Of a stretch of DNA of 64,000 nt, positions 45,690 through 57,400 are shown in pieces. A program made the position numbers and the translations under genes. Location: the NCBI GenBank assembly GCA_025201765.1, contig MU623350.1:124001-188000 (forward strand). Reading direction: 5' to 3'. Source of the DNA: Daldinia sp. FL1419. Its lineage: Eukaryota > Ascomycota > Sordariomycetes > Xylariales > Hypoxylaceae. Each line of letters opens with the position of its first letter. The stretch's first letter is position 1. A model generated the notes under the pieces. It was not told where the DNA came from. It worked only from the letters and a program-made list of their open reading frames with translations, and did no database searches.

Positions 45690-47364
45690 TTAATCGAGCC
45701 GCCGTGTCCGGCCCCAAACTTCATCTGCGTCCTTCTTCCCCTTGGTCTCTGGTACACGCCAGAGCACGAATAATCCACATAGGGCGGCCAGGGCAGTGAA
45801 TATAAAGTAGACCCAGCCGGCACCACCGAATCGCTCGTTTAGAGCAACATTGATGATCGGGAAAAACTGAGCTACTAAAAATGTGGCAATGTAATTTGCG
45901 CCTAAGCAACAAGACTGAGTCGCGCCAACTGCCTCCTGACCAACTAACTCAGATGCGAGTATGAAAGGTACTGGCCCAAGTCCAACAGCAAAAAAGGCTA
46001 CGAAGAAAAGCACCGTGATTGCGGAGAGAACCTTGGTCTCGAACATAATAGATAGAGCTAGTACAAGCGCGCTTGCGCCCTGCCCTAAGATAGACAAGAG
46101 AAGACAAGTCTTTCTTCCTAGCTTGTCTGGTAGCGGCGAGCATGCAACAGTCGTAATTAGATTGATGGCCGATATAATAATTGTTAGCAGTGCAGAGTTA
46201 ATCGGTAAGAGATCCCGAAGGAGCGACACCGAATACATGATAATAGAGTTGATACCGCATAGTTGTTGCGCGCACATGACGCCGACAGCGGCAATAAGAG
46301 CGGGACGGTATGAAGGGTCTTTTACCAGCTCCGCGAACCCGAGGTGTCCACTAATCTTCGCGCTGGCTTTACTCGAGGTCGACGCTCTCCTGGAACCGGT
46401 AGAAGGATCGTTGAGAAGACCTTCTTCCTCTGGCTCTACCGCGGAATCTTCCCATGTAGAAGTCTCCTCCGATATGTCGTAATGTCGTCCTCGAATCCTC
46501 TGCAATATCCGTCTAGCCTGCGTAGCACTCTTGTTCGCCGCCAGCCATGCCGGACTCTCTGGCACTAGCAACAAGCCAAAACCCTGGACAGCTCCGATGA
46601 GGGTACCGGCACCTAAGATCCACCGCCATGCGGAGCCGTAGCTCAAGAAGTATCCCATAGTCTGCGTGATTAGAATGCCGACATTGATGCTAACCTGCGT
46701 CATGGCGCCAAAAGTACCACGTTCGCGGGGCGGTGCTACTTCGCTGATATAAATAGGCACGATAACAGTGGCAGCACCGGCACCAACACCCGAGAAGACA
46801 CGACCGACAGCTAGCATGGCAATCGAAGCTCCAAGGGTCTCGATGACGGAACCGACAATGTAGAATAAGCTGGTAAGTCTCATGGCTACAAGACGACCCT
46901 TCACGGAGGCAATGGGGCCGCTTCCAAGAGCACCAGCAAGACCACCGAGTGTAAACATGCTAGATACGACCGCAAACTGAGCATCGTCCATGGGAATGCA
47001 ATCGGGCAGTGCGGAAGTAACAGTCGCTTGATCTTCGTCCGAGGAAGAGGATTTTATCAAGGATAAGGCGGCGGCGAATCGCGATACGGATTGTTGCCTG
47101 ACCCGACAGGAGATGACATCTTGAGGTGCATTGAGCTCGGCCTAGATAGATAGAACATAAACGTTAGATATTAGAGGTCAGGAGATAAGTTAATAACAAA
47201 AGAAAGCAGTTATCTAGGAGGTAGGTAAATTGGGGAGAGGGGGGTCGAAGACGTACGAGATGGAATCCGAATTGTAGAGGGCCGAGAGTGCTAATGACGA
47301 CTAAGAGGATAAGATATGGGGAGACATCTCGGATGCACTGTCGTAGCCCGGAGGACGACGCCAT
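45690..47364 (-). CDS. MFS sugar-transporter-family protein, YBR241C/VPS73-like
   Basis: Exon 1 47,364-47,257 and exon 2 47,141-45,690, joined in phase 0 (FHL|AELNAP), giving 519 residues. It has about twelve hydrophobic segments split by a charged central loop (residues about 220-270, with EEEGLLND and a Ser-rich stretch). Family marks are LGPLQFGFHLAELNAPQDVI in helix 1, VGRVFSGVGAGAATVIVPIY, PRERGTFGAMTQ, LVPESPAWLA, CAQQLCGINSIIMYS, PDKLGRKTCLLLS and the final RVPETKGK. The FGFHLAELNAPQ start is the pattern of the vacuolar YBR241C/VPS73 group rather than plasma-membrane hexose carriers. Likely vacuolar or endosomal; the substrate is unknown. Confidence 0.88.
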
Positions 47365-47957
47365 CTTTAGGGTTTAGTTTTAAAAATTCGATAATGGATT
47401 TTTGGGGGATGAAATATGAAATTGAGAGGGAGAAGCTCTCAATCGATTCATGTTGGAATATATAAATTAAAAACCACACAATTAAAACCACATGATCTCG
47501 TCAATATTATGACAGGTTTTATGTTGTTTGCATTAGGTACCTCGTGTTTAGCTGTGTTCCATACCTAGGTGCTAAAGGTATAACCTAACCTAGGTAGCTG
47601 TGCTAGGTACGTCTTACAGGCGTAATCCGAGCACTACGAAGGGGTACCTAGGTACAATACATATGTATTGTACTTACGCAGGTTAATACATTTTTACATG
47701 TATCATGGCAAAGGTATAAGTCCAGATAACTACAAAAATATGCGAAAATGGTATAAATTATACTCGTCTGCAATATCAATTTTTACTTATAGCTTGCGAG
47801 CCTATGGTAACCCGTAATCGGGTACGCAAAACCCGTGGCATGGAATCATTAGGTTATGACCGTCGTTGACGTCCCTCACTCGCTGCAACCACAAGAGAAT
47901 ATCCACCTGTATGCCTTCGTAGTACCAGAACTGCATCAAACCGGAGTTAGCTGCTAA
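47365..47957. other. Intergenic, upstream of the transporter gene
   Basis: No gene seen. Dense in CTAGGTACC-type words between 47,536 and 47,660. Confidence 0.4.
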
Positions 47958-48995
47958 TCAACTTATCACCCTATTTTGAGCTGTAGAGAAATGTAGGTGT
48001 AATAAGAGAAAAGGAAGGAATGTATGGTTCAGACGTACATGTCTATTACCGAAGCGGTCCGAGATGAACACCTTCGATCCTTGCTGGTAAGCCCAATCCA
48101 ACGAGAGCGACAACTCCTCGTCCTTTGGGTTTCCCGGCCGAAGGACCTCGTAGACGGAAAACCGCGTGCCCAGGCGTGTTTTCGGCGCCAGGGGCATCTG
48201 GGCGGGCGAATACCCCTTCGTCAAGGTTTCGTTGACGAGGGGATGCAGACCTTGCACGGAGTCGTCCGGGCTGGTCCTGTAGAGGAGACAAGTCGGATAC
48301 TGCGACAGTATATCGTCGACGTCCTTCCACTCTACGAATTTCTCGAGGAAGAATATGCTGGGCTCGGGCGGGCTTTTCGCCAGCCGGAACCGCGAGTCTA
48401 TCTTCCCGGTCCGGAACTCGACGTTGACGCTGATGGTCAAGGTTTCGAGTGGTTGGTCTTGGTCTAGGACAGCCAGAGCCAACGTTTCTAGTTGTGTGTG
48501 CATTGAGAGGTTATATTCCATGCTAACATGCCTTACCGACAAACACGCTGCTAGAAATATCGGATACGGCAGTTCTCGAGTGCCAGTACTCCAGCGTCTT
48601 GGCTCCGCCCACTCGAGGACATCGCGATCCACGTTAAACTGTGCGATCGTGGAGTTGCTGCACATGATATCCAGCGCCGTTTCATCCACGGACTGGGTTC
48701 CTAATGACCTTCTTATCGTATCTTTACTGACACGGAGTGGCTTGTAGCTCTTTATTACCTCATGCCACGCCTCGCGATTAACCCGGGCCAGGCGCGGGAG
48801 AGGTGGTATTCGGTTCTCAGCGTCAGGAATGATGCGATAGTGAACCTGCACCCAATCCGATTCTGTCGCGGCGTTCCACGCGTCCAAGTCCAGCTTTAGC
48901 CTCACCGGGACGTTTCGATGCGGTATGGCAAAGCGCCATATCTTATAACGAAGCTCGGCGGGGAGGAGGGGAAACTGTGGAAACGACGAGACCAT
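47958..48995 (-). CDS. 2EXR-domain protein (fungal)
   Basis: From a true ATG, 345 residues in one exon. The N-terminal FPQFPLLPAELRYKIWRFAI is the hallmark of the fungal 2EXR family, followed by the expected PPLPRLARVNREAWHEVIKS. The rest has alternating hydrophobic and charged segments with no membrane helix or catalytic motif. The family is large in Pezizomycotina and its role is unknown; the motif resembles an F-box-like helix pair. The last 30 residues are doubtful. GTACGT after residues GNRH and a pyrimidine-rich CTACAG 58 bases later look like an intron, and removing it would end the protein in LKIG with stop at 47,966. Confidence 0.8.
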   Translation of the reverse strand: MVSSFPQFPLLPAELRYKIWRFAIPHRNVPVRLKLDLDAWNAATESDWVQVHYRIIPDAENRIPPLPRLARVNREAWHEVIKSYKPLRVSKDTIRRSLGTQSVDETALDIMCSNSTIAQFNVDRDVLEWAEPRRWSTGTRELPYPIFLAACLSVRHVSMEYNLSMHTQLETLALAVLDQDQPLETLTISVNVEFRTGKIDSRFRLAKSPPEPSIFFLEKFVEWKDVDDILSQYPTCLLYRTSPDDSVQGLHPLVNETLTKGYSPAQMPLAPKTRLGTRFSVYEVLRPGNPKDEELSLSLDWAYQQGSKVFISDRFGNRHVRLNHTFLPFLLLHLHFSTAQNRVIS

Positions 48996-49810
48996 TATAA
49001 ATGCCTACCTGGACACTTTCGTTGTATAGTATCGAAAATATATCTAGGTATATGGGCCAAATAAATATTAGATTATACGCGATGATATATTCTATACCTA
49101 GGTATGTATAAGTACCTGCCTACCTACATGGTATAGAGGTATATTGGTAGGTATAACTAATGTATGTATGAAAGATGTATTACCTTCTCACCTTGGATCT
49201 CTCACCTTGATAGGTTATCTCCTACCTTAGAGGGGTTAGTCATCTTCAATCCAAATCCTTTTACTTTTGCTATCGGCCAATTACCACCGTTCCCTGAATG
49301 GCTTGATTGGATTATGATATTATACTAGTTATACTAGGTAGTTATCCTTTTTTCCTTCTTTGTTTCTTTGCTAGTTACTACTTAATTCTTTTGCCCGGTA
49401 ATAATTTTTAGACATGTTCTAGGTCAAGCAGGTTTCACACCTGGTATATCTCTACTCTTGTCAAATATTCTCAATGGAGGAATGGCGCATTGGTATATTG
49501 AGGCTTTGTTAACTCATTCTAGTATTCTGAACAAGAGGCCTGACGAACAAGCCTAAAAACGCTGCAAACACCGGAAACTTGGTATCGAGATGAAAATCAT
49601 CTCCTCTTCTTTTTTAGATCTGAATCAGCGTCGGCCATAATTTGACCTCGTTCATGTTCACACAAACCTAGGCAGTCAGCCAAGTCTCTTTTCATAACCA
49701 TATCGATACCGGCCGCATTTTCCATAATCTTTAGCCGGCCTAGTTACGCCTATATTCACCTGTTCTGAAATGTCTCGAAGAAGAAGATTGTACATATATT
49801 TATGGTTCAC
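48996..49810. other. Intergenic, no gene seen
   Basis: Contains TACCTAGGTATG at 49,096-49,107, further TAGGTA-type words and T-rich segments near 49,350. Holds the promoter of the 2EXR gene and the 3' flank of the rpa43 gene. Confidence 0.4.
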
Positions 49811-51283
49811 CTACTCGGTGTCACTCCCTGGATGGCTTGCAACCCATTGTACAGGAGCACGTTGAGCCTCGTTATCTTCTGTTTCATTCACGCCGAATTT
49901 GGTCATGCTGAATTCGGGCAAGCGCTTCTGCGGTTTGCGCAACACGTCGCCGCCATGCTTTAGCCTTCGTCGTCTTAGAGCTTCCATCTCCTCTGAATTC
50001 TTAGCCTTTTCTTCTTCTTGGCTCAACATTGTACCTTCAATACTTAGGTATCCGTAATCGCCGCTGACGCCAACTTCGTAATGCTTGATCCGGAAGTATA
50101 GTTTCGCTCCTCCACGTATTCTCTTCCCAGCCTCATCTACCCAGTAGCCTGTGGTATGCATCTGGGCATTATCGTTATCGGGATCCTCAAATGGCTCAGG
50201 GGTCGGGAGCTTAGCTTCCTCAGTTGTCTTTTCCCTATTGGTATTGCCACCCTTACCTTTACCTTTGTCCTTGGAAAGCAAATCGACCCAGCGCCAACCG
50301 TGAGGCAATCGAGCTGCTTCGATAGATGCATTAAACATGTCCCAGCAGACAACTCCGATATGTCCCTCGCCTTGTAGATTCACTATTCCTTCCATAGAAG
50401 CACCTCGAGATGGACAAAACAGGTCTACATCGACGGTCAGCCACCCGAAAGCTACCGCATACTCGTTAATAGACTCGAGCAGCACGACCTCTTTTGTCTT
50501 GCTTTTTTCGGATAGTGAACTCCTGCCAGGTGCCTCTCCAACACGGGGGTTTCGATAAGCTAGTAGGATACCACGGAAGCTAGGAACGTAACGATTAAGT
50601 AGAGGCTTGAGGTGCTGGTCTGCAAAGCCTTCTATGGGCTCGATTAGACCTGACGGGAACAAGGGAAGATACTGCGACACGGTCTGGGTGAAGAAGGGAT
50701 ATTCGCTAGACGCCGGCTTTTGTCCGAATTCGCCAGCACCAGAAGTCTCGGCTGGGACTGAATCTATGTCCATAGAATCCGGTTCGGGTCCCTCCTCCTC
50801 TTGATCTTGTGCCGTCGGAATTGGTTGACTATTTGGAACAATTGAAGAGTCTGTGGCATCATCTTGCGGGGTCGGTTTATCGGCATTTATTTTGGCATGC
50901 TTCTTCTTGTGTTCCTTCGATTTCTTCTTCTCTTTCTTGGGAGTGGTCCCACCGACTGCTTCATCTTGCGCTTCCTGTTGTTCGTCTATTTTCTCTGTAG
51001 TTTGAACCTTATGCCTCGGTCTCTTCTTCTTCTTCGCTGCTTTGCTGTCGTTGTCGTTGCTGATTGCTTCGGTCTCCAGAATAGGCGCACCAGACAGTTT
51101 GGCCTCTATCTGTGTCGGCTCTTCTGGTTCGGTAACTGGAGCATTACTACTGCTTTTGGATTTCTTGTGCTTTCGCTCACTGGCTTCGGTACTATCGGCT
51201 TCGCGGTGTCGCTTATGTTTTTTATGAGACTTAGATTTCTTATCAGGCGGCGACGTGATTACTGAAGCTGTATTATCAGCCAT
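49811..51283 (-). CDS. rpa43: DNA-directed RNA polymerase I subunit RPA43
   Basis: One exon of 490 residues from a true ATG. Residues 1-180 are a lysine/serine/glutamate-rich extension with repeated KSKSHKKHKRH-type patches. The RPA43 core starts near residue 195 with YPFFTQTVSQYLPLFPSGLI. It continues through HLKPLLNRYVPSFRGILLAY, NEYAVAFGWLTVDVDLFCP and the OB-type GHIGVVCWDMFNASIEAARL, then WRWVD and GYWVDEAGKRIRGGAKLYFR. RPA43 with RPA14 forms the Pol I stalk that binds Rrn3 to start rRNA transcription in the nucleolus. The N-terminal basic extension is longer than in yeast, as is typical of filamentous fungi, and probably serves nucleolar targeting. Confidence 0.92.
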   Translation of the reverse strand: MADNTASVITSPPDKKSKSHKKHKRHREADSTEASERKHKKSKSSSNAPVTEPEEPTQIEAKLSGAPILETEAISNDNDSKAAKKKKRPRHKVQTTEKIDEQQEAQDEAVGGTTPKKEKKKSKEHKKKHAKINADKPTPQDDATDSSIVPNSQPIPTAQDQEEEGPEPDSMDIDSVPAETSGAGEFGQKPASSEYPFFTQTVSQYLPLFPSGLIEPIEGFADQHLKPLLNRYVPSFRGILLAYRNPRVGEAPGRSSLSEKSKTKEVVLLESINEYAVAFGWLTVDVDLFCPSRGASMEGIVNLQGEGHIGVVCWDMFNASIEAARLPHGWRWVDLLSKDKGKGKGGNTNREKTTEEAKLPTPEPFEDPDNDNAQMHTTGYWVDEAGKRIRGGAKLYFRIKHYEVGVSGDYGYLSIEGTMLSQEEEKAKNSEEMEALRRRRLKHGGDVLRKPQKRLPEFSMTKFGVNETEDNEAQRAPVQWVASHPGSDTE

Positions 51284-51856
51284 CGCGGCGGGAGGAACTC
51301 GGTTTAGGAAGGTGACAAGTCTAAGAATTAACGGCAGTTATGGTGGCATACGAGCATAATTAGAGAGTTGAAAAAAACAAAACAAAAACAAAATCCGCTA
51401 AATTGGACTTTGGTAAAATGCGCCGGCATGGAATTATAGGTAGCAACTTGCGAACCGTGAATATTTTTTTTTTTTTTTGACAGCCCGATTTTATCGATAA
51501 GCCTGTTGCTTTGCAGAAAAGTACCTAGAATTAGGTACCTCTTACACTAGGCACCTATACATGCAACTATAATACATCCTAGTTATAGTTAGTTATTCTC
51601 TACTAAGGGTTCCCGTCCGTCGATAATTCCAGGTACAATACCTACGTTTTACAGGCAGCACTGCACCCAGGCACGCAAACTCACGATTACATCCGTATAT
51701 AGCCTCACATTACATACCTATACATATAATTTAGGTACCTTAGATATACTATTATATATCAGAGCATCTGTTGAAAATGAAATACAGCTATTCTATAGGC
51801 TATTCATTCTCCAGCTAGCAAATACCAGAGTAATTTACCCCGATCTAAACAGAACT
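51284..51856. other. Intergenic, no gene seen
   Basis: Poly-T of about 15 at 51,465-51,479 and TAGGTACC-type words at 51,521-51,560 and 51,732-51,741. Promoter of rpa43 and 3' flank of the NmrA-like gene. Confidence 0.4.
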
Positions 51857-52888
51857 TCATAGAGCGGACCTTGATATCCCTTTGATAGCCCTCTCTACAA
51901 TAACACTTAATGGTTCCATATCACCCGATGTGAGACCCAATCTCTCATTGTCAGTCTTGTCGTATAGTGTACCACCTTCGGCCCAGATGCGTTTTAGCGT
52001 ATACAGCGTCGCAATCGGGTCGTTGGCGCTCCATTTCTCCTTCTCGATCTCGCGAAGCTTTTCGGTTGGTGTATGGTCAACCGTCCACTTTGATCCGGTT
52101 TGCTTCTCAAATTCTGCCACGATAGAATTTGGGGTCGTAACAAACGATTGGACTTTGAGAATGGCCCCCATCGACACCTCGGGGTGACGGAGAGCTGCAA
52201 CCACAAGCTTGCCAACGCTGGATCGTGTTAGTAGGACTGGCCGAACCATTATTATTACCCTATGTGGAATTCTAGAAGCTTACTCGGGCATGCTTGTGAA
52301 CCCAACCTTGTCGTCTCCGCTTCCGATGACAACAGCCTTCCTCGATTCCACATCGTAACCCCCGGCCTCTGGAGCCACCGGCGCAAGGACCAAGTACATC
52401 TCGGGATACGGGCCAGTTACGACGTAGGTGCACTTGACCTTCTTTAGGTTCTCACGAATAAATTCTCGAACTCTCAATTTGTTCTGGTGGGGCTTTTCAT
52501 CTTTACTCGAAGCGTCGTATTCAACGTCCGTGCCGTATTCGCTAGGGAAAAACCATCGTACGTTGCTCTCTTCCGCGATCTTGAGCAATTCAATTTGGCT
52601 GGCTAGTGCATTTCTTCCCAAACATGAGATGACGGTGTCCACGCCATTGTAGGCGTTTCGAACGTCCGCGGCGTTATTGAGGTCGCCTGCGATAACTGAC
52701 AACCCTCGAGACTTCCATGACGATAATAAGGCCTGCTTATCCGGGTTTGATAGCGTGGCGGGTGATGTGAAGATGGAAACTTGGCGACCGACACGGGGCT
52801 CGGCTAAGAGGATAGCATCGGTAATGTGTTTGCCAATGTTACCCGTTCCCCCGATTATTAGTATATTAGATGGAAGTTCATTTGCCAT
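51857..52888 (-). CDS. NmrA-like / isoflavone-reductase family NAD(P)-binding protein
   Basis: Exon 1 52,888-52,284 and exon 2 52,217-51,857, joined at GA|C (GTAAGC..CAG, with a perfect TACTAAC branch site), giving 321 residues. The N-terminal ILIIGGTGNIGKHITDAIL is the Rossmann dinucleotide loop of atypical short-chain dehydrogenases. Further marks are VIAGDLNNAADVRNAYNGVD, VISCLGRNALASQIELLKIA and RWFFPSEYGTDV, characteristic of the NmrA/isoflavone-reductase group; KLRVREFIRE contains the lysine seen in the active enzymes. The substrate is unknown. It may act as an oxidoreductase or as a redox sensor like NmrA. No biosynthetic cluster surrounds it. Confidence 0.88.
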
Positions 52889-55800
52889 GACAAGGACTTG
52901 GGTACTAAAAAGATATCACGATATTAATACGTTGACCAAGAAGGTTAAGGGGACATAAATCACGATATCGAATTGCGGGGTATCAAGTTCTTTTCGCCGG
53001 AGTTAACCGCTCCTGTGTTTTATTATCAATCAGTGTTCTACGGACTAGGTATCGACTTTTCATAGTTGCAAGCAAATATGCGATTCGTTAATGCTAAAGA
53101 CCCAAAAACGCGTACATTATAGCTCTCGTGTAACAATCTGTCGACGTGATCTTTTCATAAAAGCCATATCAAAGAAAATATTATTTGGAGATCTAAATAA
53201 GTGATATGCTCGGGTTTATACCTGCTCGAAGCTTTGTAGTACTTGACTTTCGTACTAGTCTGAATTCCTCTAGCTTAATATTGTGGCTTAATACCACCTA
53301 TCGCTGTGGCTATTTGGTTATTATCTCCTCTCTGTACGCGGATATCAAAGTAATTCTTCAGGGCAAGCTTGGACCGGTTCGGTATGTATATTACTAGGAG
53401 TTGAGGCAGGAGACATCAGCCCTAAGTGATACGTCGGATACGTCGGATTCGTCCGATCGTTAGCGGGGCTAAGCGGAATAGGAGGTCCGGCCAACTGACC
53501 ACGGGGAATGATCCGGGCCACCATACGTGGAATTGGTTCGCGGTGGACCTAGACGATGAAGTAATGGCATTACACAATTGGCGACGGGTACTACGAGACA
53601 TATCTTCTGGGGTAGGGCTGGGGTAAATCCTGGGGCCATGGTTAAGTATACATATCCTCCGTAATCATCAGATCCCCATATCCACGTGAGGAATTGTCCT
53701 TCATACTCTTATTTTGTTCGCTCGCTTAGACATAAGTAATACGAGTTGCTTCATAGGCAGGCAATTACCTATCTACCTAGGTTAGGTAGGTAGGTATTTA
53801 GCAGTGCATACGTATAATCCGCCTCTTCATAAATATTGCTGTGTAATACTAACTTCGGACATCGATCGACATAGCATACTCTGCAGGTACTGCCGAGCTG
53901 ATACCGCCCTCTTGGATCAGAATCCTTGTTTCTTGGCTGATAGATGGAATATGCTGGAGGCGGCCTACATACCTACATTGACGACATGCTGTTCCATGGA
54001 TTGTGCCGATCATCAAGCCCAGTGGCCTCTCGGGGCTCCCTTTCCGCCAAATGTGGATATGGAGCTGTGTGGTTTAAGATGATTTGAACATTGCTATCTT
54101 GCTATCTTACTTCTGTATAACTGATATATTAGTTACTATATACAATCCACAATGACAGGACGGTATGATCGCTTTCCTACGTCTTCTGATCGGATTTGCC
54201 GGCATTATAAAGACTACGAGTGCGAACTACCGACGAGACGGATATCTCATGTTGGGTTAATAAGTTATCGTCCACTTTAACGAACGTTTGTTGGCTCGCG
54301 CTCTAGAACTTGACGAATCTGACCTGTCAGTTTTGGGGGAACCCTACAAGGACCGTGTGGCATAAGTATCCAACGTACGCATTTTTCTTCTTCTATATCC
54401 ATATGACAAGTAAACGCGATCATACGTGGACGACGAAGGGCTAGTACAAAAATGTTTTAATTAAACCTTCTTGCGGGCTCTAAAAATTGGCATATACTCA
54501 AGATTTCGTCACCCCTTTGTGGGCACCTTTGCAGTGGGTGTATTTACAGATCCCGATTCCCGAAGTTGTAATGACATTGAATCGTCGTGAACTCTACCTC
54601 CAGAAAATTCGGTTCGTCTGTCCATTATCTATTACACAATTTAAACTGTTTTTTTCCAACTAGCCCCGACTCTAGCGGCGTGACGGTCTCGCCAGTAGAG
54701 CAGCGATTGCATTGTTCTAGACCCTTTTTGATGTTCAAATGGGGATTAGGCTATGCGAAGCCACAACGTTGGGCTGATACAGAACTTAATCATTTATTAT
54801 TGACTTCAGATAGGTACTTCCGGGTCTAGCGGGCACGGTAATGATACGGTGCTAAGAGAAGATAGGCCTATTTTAAAGTACTATGTCCTATTTTAAACTC
54901 ATTGTAAGACGTCATTGCGTTATCATAAACCTCGTCGTCATCCACCTCGTTTGTCGTTTGTAATGTAGGTAAACGTGTGTACGGATTTGTAATTTGCGAT
55001 TGTACAAACCTATTTTGTACAGACTAGAAGTCAAATTAAAATACCTTTTCGAAGGAGCTAAAAGGGAGGGAAGACAGGTAGGTAGGTAGGTACTTATCTT
55101 GTATTAGTTAGTAGCAGAAACGTAGTGTAAGGAGCTTCTATTATCGTAAGTGGTTTAGGTTAGCAACCTCTTATTACTCACCTACCCAAGGTAGATAAGT
55201 TAGTTGGTAAGAACGCTACTTATCTGTAGAATTAAGGAGCGTCATACAGCACACATCGTTACAGATCATCCCTATATCTGTATTACAGGGTATTATCCTT
55301 GTTCATAACACTTCTCCACACCTTCTCCAGAGATTAGGTACAACTTTACAAGCAGGCAAGGCACCGCACCACCTCCTGTATCTAATCAATAAGAAAAAAG
55401 CTTCCATCGGTTCAACTAGCACACACACCATCAGTTAGCTTCATATGCACTTTGCCTACCGGAGCTCTTGGTATGGCAACGGGATACCTAGAAAAACATA
55501 TAGGTAGCTCTAGATACCGGTCGAAACGCGCCACCGTCAGGTGTTGTATTGTTATTCGCGAACCAGCACAATCTACTTTTTGTTTTGCCTCTTCTTGAAG
55601 ACTTCCTTAGGTGTATTTGCGTCTGTCCGGATAATCCTGCTCTCATATATCCTCGGCAAATTCGCTAATAAAAGGAGCCCAGAAGTCCCTTACTCCAAAA
55701 CATATCCGCTCAGGCCTCGAAAGAATTCAAGCAGCCATTCAAGCAGCCATTCAAGCAGCAATACATACCTCTCCTACCTAACATCAAAAGTGACGAGTCC

Positions 55801-57400
55801 AAGTGACAAGTCAATATCGCATGCACGCATGCATATCTACATACCATACCCTCCTACCTTGCCTACCTACCTACCACTTATCTTCTTACCTTGCTCGTAG
55901 CACCGCTTTTACAGCTGTATAATATTGACATCAACTTTTGGAATATCGACGCCATCGTTTGGGTTCAACGCCCAACCAAGTCTTGAGATCCGGTCTCGAC
56001 CCTGTAGGTCCCCGATAATTTACCTGCAATCACGTCGTCGAGCCCCTACCATTTGCAAACGGGAAACTTAGCTCCATTGCCCACTTTGCCGCAGTAGTCA
56101 ACTTGTTACAACCTACAAACGCATACTGGGTCTAATAAGTCCAGCAACGGGAAGACGAACGATTTCCGAGCTAAACTCCTCTCCCCTCCTCCAACTCCAA
56201 CTTGCTAAAAATTCCGACATTTTTATTAATCGCTATATTATTAGCGCCTTAGACCCGTCTTATCGTTTACCATTTACGCTACGCTTTTTTATTTTTTATT
56301 TTTATTTTTTTCTAATATATGTTCTTCTCGGCCGGTCTATAAAAACTATTTATCTCTTACACCTGACGATAAGAGTTTATTTCTCTCCCGTCTTATTATC
56401 TTATTAGACTCACTCGTCCCATCTTGTTAGCTTTGGAGAGGTTTCTTGAGTTTTAAATTTTCACCACACCCCCTTTTAATGCTTCTTGGACCTAGCACTG
56501 CTACACTACACGACACTACACTACACTACCTAAAACCGCAACCATTTCTTTACTCCACCCCTCCACATAACCTGTACATCCACACATCCATACCTACAAT
56601 ACAATTAGGTACATACATTATTCACCATACAAAATCGGGTGCTCCCGACAACGAATGTGAATATCTTGGGTAGTTTCTTCAAGGTTCCACCGGGGACGCG
56701 AATACTCGAGCAATCTTTGCAACTTAACGGCATCCTCTAAATCTGCCTAACGACGAACCGGTCTTCAGATCGGCAAACTCAATTCATCGGCTATATTTTT
56801 GGCGGCGCTAACCGCTAACCTTGATGTGCCTGAAAGTCACTTTTACACACATCATTTCCTGATATCTGCACGGAAGTTTTTGGCGTCCTACCCTGGTCTA
56901 GACGCAGTCTCCCAGAAATTGCAGCAACCCGGGAAATATAATAATCAAAAAAGGACCTTGCCCCTTGTTCACCTTTATAAACCCGACAGTATCAGCCCAA
57001 TTGTGCCCTACATTTCAACCTCATTTGGCTCGTTTAGGAACGTTGTATTTCACTTCAATTATCTTGCATTCCTTTCTTAGAAATTCCAACACTTGTGTTT
57101 ATCGTTCGTAAAAGGAGACGACGTTGCAATTGTGATCGTCGGATCGACAGGACGCGAGTGCACTTACACGGAAGTTGGTCCGTCGTTCGCACTCCGAGAC
57201 GAAAATCCATAGAGACTACAAAGTCTGAAAGAGTCCACTTACACCCGGCGCCATCCCACCGCCATCCCACTGCCGATCCTTTGGTAACTGTTTGGTAACT
57301 CGAAAGCTTGACTCGTGTTCCTCGTGCTCCATTCCCGCCAACTTGGAACACATTTTCAATTCAATGCAGCTCGCCGTTAGACACATAGCACGAATTGAAC
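52889..57400. other. 4.5 kb gene-poor stretch
   Basis: Both strands were read and no convincing gene was found. Frames such as 53,426-53,626, 53,804-54,082 and 55,541-55,900 are short and lack family text. The first part is the promoter of the NmrA-like gene. TAGGTAGGTAGG-type words occur at 53,770-53,793 and 55,077-55,092. The right end (about 56,280-57,400) is pyrimidine-rich with T tracts and CACTACA repeats, as in a strong fungal promoter with a long 5' leader for the gene at 57,401. Confidence 0.4.
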
